This document shows, one piece after another, positions 53,440 through 60,282 of a stretch of 64,000 bases of DNA; positions within the stretch are counted from its first letter, which is position 1; each line of letters opens with the position of its first letter. The stretch is from an uncultured Bacteroidales bacterium (GTDB taxonomy: Bacteria; Bacteroidota; Bacteroidia; Bacteroidales; Bacteroidaceae), in assembly GCA_945787885.1 (NCBI GenBank), contig CALZJF010000010.1:1-64000 (forward strand). Reading direction: 5' to 3'. A model generated the notes under the pieces. It ran no database searches. It was given only the letters and a program-made list of their open reading frames with translations, and was not told the DNA's origin. Made by a program: the position numbers and the translations under genes.

Positions 53440-54153
53440 TCAGCAAATGATTTTACCCTCGTCGGCATAACTGTAATAATCACCGTCTGCCACGATGATA
53501 TGGTCGATCAGCGGAATCTTCACCGTCCTCGCCGCGACGAAGAGTTCCTCCGTCAGATGGTCGTCGGAGCGCGATGGCGCAGCGTTGCCGCTCGGATGGT
53601 TATGGCATAGCACAATGGCCGTACATCCGCTGCAAAGCAGTGCCTCACGGAGCACTCGTCTCACATCTACCGCCGTCTGGCTGATGCCGCCCTCGCTGAT
53701 GCACACACAGTCCAGCAGGCAGAGCCGCGCCCCCAGCAGCAGCACGTAAGCTCGCTCGTGCATCATGTCCATCAGCTTGAGGCGCATATATTCATAGATG
53801 TCTCTCGAAGTTTTCAACTCCGTCCGCCGCAGCGTTTCCTCTATACGGCGCTTCCCCAGCTCACAGGCCGCCAGGATGGTGATGGCCTTCACAGGGCCGA
53901 TTCCCTCATAGCGCGACAGCTGCTCGATGCTCCGCTTCCCCAGACGGTTCAGGCTCCCCTCGCAGTCATCAACAATGCGCTGCATGAGGCCGACGGCCGT
54001 CTCGTGGGCGTTGCCGCTGCCGATGAGTATGGCGAGCAGCTCTGCCGATGTCAGTGCTGCTGCCCCCAGGCGCATGAAGCGTTCGCGGGGACGATCCTCC
54101 TCCCTCCATTCGCAAATCCTCGCCTTGCGCTTTTCCTCTTCGATATTTGACAT
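53440..54153 (-). CDS. radC: RadC-family JAB/MPN protein
   Basis: The 237-residue protein has a helix-hairpin-helix (about 80-95, YEGIGPVKAITILAACELG) and a JAMM zinc motif HNHPSG (184-189) with SRSDD (194-198), giving His184, His186 and Asp197. Despite the name the role in DNA repair is unproved. Upstream is a 21-base AT repeat. Confidence 0.93.
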   Translation of the reverse strand: MSNIEEEKRKARICEWREEDRPRERFMRLGAAALTSAELLAILIGSGNAHETAVGLMQRIVDDCEGSLNRLGKRSIEQLSRYEGIGPVKAITILAACELGKRRIEETLRRTELKTSRDIYEYMRLKLMDMMHERAYVLLLGARLCLLDCVCISEGGISQTAVDVRRVLREALLCSGCTAIVLCHNHPSGNAAPSRSDDHLTEELFVAARTVKIPLIDHIIVADGDYYSYADEGKIIC

Positions 54154-54161
54154 AGGGCCTG

Positions 54162-54209
54162 TTGTATTATATATATTATATATTGTATTATATATATTAT
54201 ATATTGTAT
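54162..54209. repeat. 21-base AT-rich tandem repeat
   Basis: The 21-base unit TTGTATTATATATATTATAT(A) occurs twice (54162, 54183) plus a partial third (54204). It lies between the radC start and the glycosyltransferase stop. Confidence 0.8.
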
Positions 54210-54215
54210 GGGGTG

Positions 54216-55259
54216 TTACTTATAAAAGTTCTGTCTGAACGCCTCAAACTCTCCCCGTCGCAACAGGCGGCGCTCGCAGAAGCAGCGCAGGAATCCCGTG
54301 CCGTAGCCTATGAGCTGAATGTAGGCCGCAGCGATGCTCAGCAGCCCCACCTTCGCGCTCCTGTTCTTCCACGCCGAGTCCGCCCCCACCATCACCGCGT
54401 AGAGCACGAGGGGTAGGAGGAAAATCCAGTGGCATAAGGCCAGCGCCAACCCGATGCAGGCAGCCACGCCGAGCGTGAACACCGCGGGCAGGCAGTGTAC
54501 GAGCTTCGTCGTCCCTGGATGCCGCAGCCCAAGGTTGATGCGGGCAATGCCCGAATTATGCACCTGCTTGAAAAACTGCCGAAACGTGGCGCGGCGTTTA
54601 TGATACACCCACGCTCCCGGGAAGAGGCGACACCGCGCCCCTGATTCTACCAGGCGATACGAGAAGTCGATGTCCTCGCCGAAGCGCATCTTCGAGAATC
54701 CCCCCAGCCGCCTGTACGTCTCGCGGCAGATGCCCATATTGTAGGAGCGGGGATAGAAGCGGTCCATCTGCGGTCCGTGCTTCCCCTTGCGGTCTCCTCC
54801 GCGTATGCCTCCCGTAGTGAAGAAGGACGTCATGCCATAATTGATGGCCTTCTGTATGGGGCTGAAGCTCTCGTGGGCGCGGTCGGGGCCTCCGAATGCC
54901 TCACACACTGCCCCCGCCTCCACGCCATCAGGGAAGAGCGCCGCCCTCACCGCGCAGAGATAGCCCTCGGGCAGCACCACATCGCTGTCGAGGATGATGA
55001 CGAAGCTGCCCTGAGCGCGCTCCACGCCGTAGTTCCGACTATCGCCTGGACCACTGTTGGGCTTTTGGAAATATTGCAGCCGCAGCCGTCCAGCATATTT
55101 CTTCACCACGTCTTCGCAGGGCGTCTGGCTACCGTCTTCCACGACGATAACCTCCACATCCTCCTGCCCCTGCCGCACGACGGACTCCAGCAGTTCGTCG
55201 ATCTCGTCAGGGCGATTATAGACGGGGATTACTAAAGAGAACAGAGGTATCATGCTCAT
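54216..55259 (-). CDS. GT2 glycosyltransferase with membrane C-terminus
   Basis: The start is placed at MSMIPLFSLVIPVYNRPDEI (55259, 347 residues); the longer frame overlaps the upstream gene. The GT-A domain has SLVIPVYNRPDEIDELLES (8-26), VIVVEDGSQTPCEDVVKKY and IILDSDVVLPEGYL (DXD-like). A C-terminal region has two membrane segments (about 262-300). The enzyme probably extends surface or membrane glycans. It starts 8 bases after the AraC-type regulator stop, so the two likely share a transcript. Confidence 0.82.
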   Translation of the reverse strand: MSMIPLFSLVIPVYNRPDEIDELLESVVRQGQEDVEVIVVEDGSQTPCEDVVKKYAGRLRLQYFQKPNSGPGDSRNYGVERAQGSFVIILDSDVVLPEGYLCAVRAALFPDGVEAGAVCEAFGGPDRAHESFSPIQKAINYGMTSFFTTGGIRGGDRKGKHGPQMDRFYPRSYNMGICRETYRRLGGFSKMRFGEDIDFSYRLVESGARCRLFPGAWVYHKRRATFRQFFKQVHNSGIARINLGLRHPGTTKLVHCLPAVFTLGVAACIGLALALCHWIFLLPLVLYAVMVGADSAWKNRSAKVGLLSIAAAYIQLIGYGTGFLRCFCERRLLRRGEFEAFRQNFYK

Positions 55260-55266
55260 GTTTTTT

Positions 55267-56472
55267 TCATTTTGAATATTCTCGGTCAGCCGTCCGCGCA
55301 GGGCCGCCGCCCTCGTTGCCCTCGTCGTCTGCGCTCCAAGCCTCTCCGGCCTCCGGTCGCAGCGCGACAGCCTGCTCGCCGACGGCCGCCGCCAGAAACG
55401 CCGCGAGCGTCGTATGTTCATACCGCTCGAAGGCCAGCGCCGCCGTCTTCAGCGTCCGGAATCCCACACGATCGTGCTGCCGGAGGTCAGTGATGACGCC
55501 CGCCGCTATCAGGCTCCGGAGCTCCTTCACGCGGTAGCGCGAGATATAGTCATGCACATCGTTGTAGCCCTGACTACGCACGGTCTGCAGCAGCAGATGG
55601 CGGTTGAAGCCCGAGAGGCGGCAGAGGCGGTCGCGGTTGAAGTCGGGCGAAACGTAGGGCTTCTCGTGCTGCATCACGTATTCCACCCTCTCAAAGCGGA
55701 AGAGGTTCGCTTCATTGAAGTCCTCCTCCTCCAGCACAGAAATCTCCTCATTCGTCGGCGGCACGTCCACCTTCCGAATCTCCGGATAAGGCTGCGCCTG
55801 CATCAGCGGCTTGATGATGCAGCCGCAGAGCATCACGCTGACGGAGGCAAACAGAATCTCATAGACGATGAGCAGGGGCAGGGAGAAGCGGATGGTGCAG
55901 ACAACGAACATCAGCTGCACGATGCCAAGCAGCATGGCATACGTCACGATGTTCTTCGGCAGGCTCTTTCGGCGCAACCGCAGATGCGGCACGAAGATGA
56001 TGTTCACGATATAGCCGAAGCTCAGCAGCAGGGCGCAGATGCGCAGGATGATATCAGAAGAGAGAAACACCTCTGGCAAGTCCGACAGCTCGCCGACTCT
56101 CACCACCTCGCTTCCCGCCAGCAACCCCAAGACATAGAGGCTGACGACGACGATGGCTGGCGAGGCATACCTCACCATTCGCCCCACCTGCAGATAACCT
56201 GGCATCACCATGCCCAGAGGGTTGATGCTGAGCAGAAAACTCGTGACGAGCAGGAAGATAAGCATATAAGGATTCAGTATGCCCAAGTCGGCAGGGACAC
56301 TGTAAATGACGGAGAGGGCAAGGCTCGCACCGAATATCAGCGCTATCAGCATCAATATCCACGCCTGAGCCTTGAAGGCCACACTGCGCCGGGCATAGAT
56401 GAAGAGGACGATGGAGAAGGAAAGATGGCTCACGGCCACCAGTTCCGTTGCCAATATCAGAAGTGTTCTCAT
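55267..56472 (-). CDS. Membrane protein with AraC-type HTH domain
   Basis: This 401-residue protein has seven N-terminal membrane segments (about 5-235), then a cytoplasmic AraC-like helix-turn-helix (about 275-360: RDRLCRLSGFNRHLLLQTVR, GYNDVHDYISRYRVKELRSL, FRTLKTAALAFERY). The tail is low-complexity. The order of membrane sensor and DNA-binding domain resembles 7TM-AraC regulators of Bacteroidetes. A4 lies 30 bases upstream of its ATG. Confidence 0.85.
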   Translation of the reverse strand: MRTLLILATELVAVSHLSFSIVLFIYARRSVAFKAQAWILMLIALIFGASLALSVIYSVPADLGILNPYMLIFLLVTSFLLSINPLGMVMPGYLQVGRMVRYASPAIVVVSLYVLGLLAGSEVVRVGELSDLPEVFLSSDIILRICALLLSFGYIVNIIFVPHLRLRRKSLPKNIVTYAMLLGIVQLMFVVCTIRFSLPLLIVYEILFASVSVMLCGCIIKPLMQAQPYPEIRKVDVPPTNEEISVLEEEDFNEANLFRFERVEYVMQHEKPYVSPDFNRDRLCRLSGFNRHLLLQTVRSQGYNDVHDYISRYRVKELRSLIAAGVITDLRQHDRVGFRTLKTAALAFERYEHTTLAAFLAAAVGEQAVALRPEAGEAWSADDEGNEGGGPARTADREYSK

Positions 56473-56501
56473 AGCTCTCTATATAATATATATATGTGTA
56501 T

Positions 56502-56691
56502 AGGTAGGTTCTATAAATTAGTTTTCAATGTAAGGCAGTGTTCGTGTTTTACTTGGATGCCTTCACGCCTCTCGCACCGTATCTTTTTGGTTTTCATTCG
56601 GTCACGTAGCCCGCTACGCTCCCTCATGAAAACCAAAAATCTATGGCACGATAGCCGCGAACACATCACAAGCTAATTGATAGAACCTACC
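56502..56691 (+). repeat. Fold-back repeat, subfamily A, copy A4
   Basis: 190 bp from GGTAGGTTCTATAAATTAG to CTAATTGATAGAACCTACC, flanked by TATA on both sides. The centre is GGTCACGTAGCCCGCTACG. The copy is slightly diverged from A2 and A3. Confidence 0.9.
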
Positions 56692-56874
56692 TATAAGGAT
56701 TGTGCAACGCCTGCTTATAAGAGGCAAAGCCTCCGGAAAAGTAGGGAAAATACGCCCTCCGAAGAGGCCCGCCCCGAAGGGCGATAATCCATAGAGACAC
56801 GGCAAATGCCACCATAAATCACGGCAAAAATACAAAAAAAAAGGAGAGGATAGGAGAATTTCTCTAAAAAAGCA

Positions 56875-56882
56875 CTACTTTT
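56875..56882 (+). promoter_or_regulatory. Candidate -7 box for the acyltransferase operon
   Basis: TACTTTTG matches TAnnTTTG and lies 90 bases before the ATG at 56972. No good -33 TTTG is visible. Confidence 0.45.
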
Positions 56883-56971
56883 GTCCCGATTTTAGCAGCT
56901 AATACTGAGCAGCAGGCGCAAAAAACTTTCATAGCAGCCGCCTTAACTAAACATCCTCAGCTACCTTTTTT

Positions 56972-57793
56972 ATGCCACAACCATTCCTCATAGATATTGA
57001 CAGCATCCTCAAGGCAAAGATGGGCAGCCGGGCGAAATATGTCCCCCGCTTCCTCGTCGCCTATCTCAAACGCATCGTGCACCAAGATTGGCTCAACAGC
57101 TTCATCCTCATGGAAGGCGAGAAGCAGGGCGTAGAGTGGATAGACGATTGCCTCCGCTTCCTCGATATCACCATCCGTGTCGAAGGCCTGGAGAATCTTC
57201 CCCCCGACGCCGACGGCCAGCGCTACACCTTCGTCAGCAATCATCCCCTCGGCGGGCCCGACGGCCTTGCCCTCGGCAGCGTCCTCGGCGGGCACTACGG
57301 CGGGCGCATCAAATATCTCGTCAACGATCTCCTGATGAATCTCTCCGGCCTCGCCCCCCTCTTCGTCGGCATCAACAAGACGGGGCGCCAGAGCCGCGAT
57401 TTCCCACGCATGGTAGAAGCCGTCTTCCATAGTGCTGACCATGTCATCATGTTCCCCGCAGGCATCTGCTCCCGGAAAGTCAAAGGCCGCATCCAAGACC
57501 TCGACTGGAAGAAGACTTTCGTCATCAAGAGCATCGAGACGCAGCGCGACATCGTCCCCATACACTTCGACGGCCGAAACTCCGACTTCTTCTATCGCCT
57601 CGCAAACATCACGAAGATGCTCGGCCTGAAGGCAAACATCGCCATGCTCTATCTCGTCGATGAGCTCTATAAGAATCAGCACAAGACGTTCACCATACGC
57701 ATCGGAAAACCCATATCCTATCAGATGTTCACCAAGGAGAAGACCCCCACACAGTGGGCAGCCCTCATCCGCGACATCGTCTATAAACTCTGA
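56972..57793 (+). CDS. glsO: Glycine-lipid O-acyltransferase-like protein
   Basis: This 273-residue acyltransferase has NHPLGGPDG (90-98; HX5D as in the family), a FPAGICSRKVKGRIQDLDW motif (about 161-179) and IRIGKPI near the end. In Bacteroides thetaiotaomicron GlsO adds the second, O-linked acyl chain to glycine lipid, and is paired with GlsB. The order GlsO then GlsB and the 32-base gap fit a two-gene operon. Confidence 0.85.
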   Translation: MPQPFLIDIDSILKAKMGSRAKYVPRFLVAYLKRIVHQDWLNSFILMEGEKQGVEWIDDCLRFLDITIRVEGLENLPPDADGQRYTFVSNHPLGGPDGLALGSVLGGHYGGRIKYLVNDLLMNLSGLAPLFVGINKTGRQSRDFPRMVEAVFHSADHVIMFPAGICSRKVKGRIQDLDWKKTFVIKSIETQRDIVPIHFDGRNSDFFYRLANITKMLGLKANIAMLYLVDELYKNQHKTFTIRIGKPISYQMFTKEKTPTQWAALIRDIVYKL

Positions 57794-57825
57794 AAACCGA
57801 ACACCCCCGTATTTTCTCCCTCTCC

Positions 57826-58824
57826 ATGCAAGACATCATCTCCCCCATCCCCCGCGCCTTGCTCAAGGCCGAACTGACGCCCGAGCGCCGTCTGCGCCAC
57901 ACCAACAAGGCAGGCAATGAGATATACATCGTCACGTGGCAGCAAGCCCCCAACGTCGTTCGCGAAATCGGACGCCTCCGCGAAATCGCCTTCCGCTCAG
58001 CAGGAGGAGGCTCTGGCCTCGACTGCGACCTCGACGAGTTCGACACATGCCCCCGCCCCTACTATCAGCTCATCGTCTGGAATCCCGATGCCGAGGAAAT
58101 CCTCGGAGGCTATCGCTTCCTCCCCTTCTCCGACATTACATTCGAGGCCAACGGGCAACCCCACCTCGCCACGGGCCACATGTTCCACTTCTCCCCGAAC
58201 TTCATCCGCAATTTCCTGCCGCAGACCGTAGAGCTCGGCCGCAGCTTCGTCACGCTGGAATATCAGTCGAGCAAGAATCTCGCCAAGAGCCTCTATGCCC
58301 TTGACAATCTCTGGGACGGCCTCGGAGCCCTCACCATGCTCATCCCCGACATCAAATATTTCTTCGGGAAGATGACCATGTATCCCAGCTTCAACCGCAC
58401 CGCACGCGACATGATTCTCTTCTTCCTCCGCAAGCATTTCGGCGACCGCGATGGCCTGGTGAAAGCCGTCGCACCCGTCAGCCTCACCACGCCCGAAGAC
58501 GAACTGAGGAGCATCTTCGTCGAGGACGACTTCGTGGCCGACTTCCGCATCCTCAACACCACCGTGCGCCGCCTGGGCTACAACATACCTCCCCTCGTGA
58601 ATGCCTATATGGGCCTATCGCCGACGATGCGCGTCTTCGGCACGGCCATCAATGAAGAGTTTGGCCATGTGGAAGAGACGGCCATCCTCATCGCCATCGA
58701 TGAGATTCTGGAGAATAAGCGCGTGCGCCACATCGAGAGCTATGCCCGCGAGAATCCCGATTCGCTCTCCATCTTCCGCGAGGTCTTCACGCGCCGCACC
58801 GTTGCCCCCGACGACGCGAAGTAA
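57826..58824 (+). CDS. glsB: Glycine N-acyltransferase-like protein
   Basis: This 332-residue GNAT-type N-acyltransferase (often annotated hemolysin-like) shows DCDLDEFDTCPRPYYQLIVW (about 65-84), EILGGYRFLP and VELGRSFV. In Bacteroides GlsB transfers a hydroxy-acyl chain to glycine, the first step of glycine lipids important for gut fitness. It is followed by a strong terminator. Confidence 0.85.
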   Translation: MQDIISPIPRALLKAELTPERRLRHTNKAGNEIYIVTWQQAPNVVREIGRLREIAFRSAGGGSGLDCDLDEFDTCPRPYYQLIVWNPDAEEILGGYRFLPFSDITFEANGQPHLATGHMFHFSPNFIRNFLPQTVELGRSFVTLEYQSSKNLAKSLYALDNLWDGLGALTMLIPDIKYFFGKMTMYPSFNRTARDMILFFLRKHFGDRDGLVKAVAPVSLTTPEDELRSIFVEDDFVADFRILNTTVRRLGYNIPPLVNAYMGLSPTMRVFGTAINEEFGHVEETAILIAIDEILENKRVRHIESYARENPDSLSIFREVFTRRTVAPDDAK

Positions 58825-58854
58825 TCGCCCCCTTCCTTCCTCCTGCAACCACAC

Positions 58855-58904
58855 AGCTCCCGGACAGCCCCATCGCCTCGGCCGTCCGGGAGCTTTCTTT
58901 TTTT
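58855..58904 (+). terminator. Rho-independent terminator
   Basis: AGCTCCCGGAC (58855-58865) pairs perfectly with GTCCGGGAGCT (58884-58894), followed by a T-rich run TTCTTTTTTT. It closes the glycine-lipid operon. Confidence 0.9.
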
Positions 58905-59040
58905 CCTTATTTTTACGCAAGCTACACATTATCCTCCTCCCTTCTGCTAAAAACCGCTTTGGAGGAACATCAAACGAACGTGTCGTCATGGTCAAAAAAG
59001 ACGTGCTTTGCGTCCCGCCTACAGAGCATCCTGCTCAAAG

Positions 59041-59128
59041 GTGACCGCATTCCACCTCAAAAGTAATCACTATGCCCCCAAAAATTCATCACTTTAACCC
59101 CTCAAAGTCATCACAATGAAAGGAAAAT
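59041..59128 (+). repeat. 22-nt periodic unit array C4
   Basis: Four units of exactly 22 bases start GTGACCGC (59041), GTAATCAC (59063), TTCATCAC (59085) and GTCATCAC (59107). The second and third have C4-5 tracts and the first three end AAA(A). This is the clearest of the four arrays. Confidence 0.75.
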
Positions 59129-59276
59129 TTCCCTCGGAAATTTGAGAAATGCAGTTGAAACAATACGGGATAAATGAAAAACCGGCATTTTCGCCATCAA
59201 AACCAGAAGGAACGGGGCCTCTCAGTCTGACCATGCTCCCCGAATTTTTCACCGCTGCCCCCACCGTACAAAACAG

Positions 59277-59341
59277 GGCTCTGCCGACATTGCTCCCCCT
59301 CATGCCTCACGGCTATGGGGGCGGGCAAAATCGGCAGAGCC
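59277..59341 (-). terminator. Long hairpin, probable terminator
   Basis: GGCTCTGCCGA (59277-59287) pairs with TCGGCAGAGCC (59331-59341), with an inner CCCCCTCAT/ATGGGGG stem. It lies 92 bases past the SpoU methyltransferase stop. Confidence 0.6.
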
Positions 59342-59432
59342 TTACTTATTCATTTCTCTGAAATCTTCTCAGGGACGGGGGGCTGCCCCCTGATAATGGC
59401 GCGCCACCTATGTACTGGGCGCGGCGTCCCCA

Positions 59433-60206
59433 CTACGAGCGGCGACGAAATTCAGCGCAGACGATGGCGGCGGCGATGGCCACGTTCAGGCTCTCGCTCG
59501 TGGGGCGGGAGGGAGGAAAGGAGGGGATGTGGAGACGACGGCCGACGTGCTCTGCCACAGCAGGCGAAATGCCGCTGCCCTCATTGCCCATGATGATGAC
59601 GCCGTGAGACGTGAGAGGCTCATCCCAAAGGCTGGGGGAGGAGAGAAACGTGCCATAGACGGGCACATCTGGAGGAAGCTGGGCGAGGAATGCGGGGAGA
59701 TTCACATAATGAACGCGCACGCGCGCGAGCGCCCCCATCGTGGCCTGCACTGTCTTGGGGGCGAAGGCGTCGGCCGTGTCGAGACTGCAGAAGATGTCTT
59801 CAATGCCGAACCAGTCCGCCACGCGGAGTATCGTGCCGACATTGCCGGGGTCTTGCACACCGTCAAGGGCGAGGGTCAGGCTGCGACGGGGTATCTCGGC
59901 CAGGCCCTCGGCGGGGGGGGCGGGGCGACGGGCAAAGACGGCGAGCACGGAGCGCGGCGTCTTCAGCAGCGAGGCTTGCTGAAGGCCTTCGAGGCTTACC
60001 TCTGCCACTTCGTCGGCTTCGGCATGAGGATGGGCAGAGAGCCATTCAGCCGTACAGACGAGGAGACGGCAGGGGAAACGGCCCATGAGCTCCGAAACCA
60101 CCTTCGGACCTTCGGCAAGGAAGAGACCGAGCGCATCGCGATACTTCTTTTGAGAGAGCTGGCGAATGAGTTTCTGCTTGTTCTTACTCAGTATTCTTGT
60201 TTGCAT
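59433..60206 (-). CDS. SpoU/TrmH-family RNA methyltransferase
   Basis: The 257-residue protein has an N-terminal substrate-binding domain (1-95) and a SPOUT knot domain with LALDGVQDPGNVGTILRVAD (about 110-129), VIIMGNEGSGIS (about 200-211) and PTSESLNVAIAAAIVCAEF near the end, the three SpoU motifs. The RNA target is probably rRNA (RlmB/TsnR-like), but cannot be assigned. It diverges from tamL. Confidence 0.9.
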   Translation of the reverse strand: MQTRILSKNKQKLIRQLSQKKYRDALGLFLAEGPKVVSELMGRFPCRLLVCTAEWLSAHPHAEADEVAEVSLEGLQQASLLKTPRSVLAVFARRPAPPAEGLAEIPRRSLTLALDGVQDPGNVGTILRVADWFGIEDIFCSLDTADAFAPKTVQATMGALARVRVHYVNLPAFLAQLPPDVPVYGTFLSSPSLWDEPLTSHGVIIMGNEGSGISPAVAEHVGRRLHIPSFPPSRPTSESLNVAIAAAIVCAEFRRRS

Positions 60207-60231
60207 GATACACGTTTTCTCAGATTTTGCG

Positions 60232-60271
60232 GCAAAGTTACGATGAATTCAAGGATTATTAGTAACTTTGC
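60232..60271. promoter_or_regulatory. Divergent promoter palindrome
   Basis: GCAAAGTTAC (60232-60241) and GTAACTTTGC (60262-60271) are perfect inverted repeats. Each contains TAACTTTG (minus 60233-60240, plus 60263-60270), a match to the -7 box. The plus box is 13 bases before the tamL ATG and the minus box 27 bases before the methyltransferase ATG. Confidence 0.6.
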
Positions 60272-60282
60272 AAGGTTAAAAC

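Larger units (their letters stand above)
56473..56971. other. Divergent intergenic region
   Basis: Contains the A4 element, then about 280 bases without a gene. A TACTTTTG -7 box (56875-56882) faces the acyltransferase gene. Confidence 0.6.
58905..59432. other. Non-coding region with 22-nt periodic units
   Basis: About 530 bases between convergent genes. It holds the C4 array (59041-59128) and the long hairpin at 59277-59341. No gene is seen. Confidence 0.6.

Noticed and set aside
33365..59128. 22-nt arrays as CRISPR
   Set aside because: Units are only three or four, are contiguous without unique spacers, and are degenerate. No cas gene is in the window.
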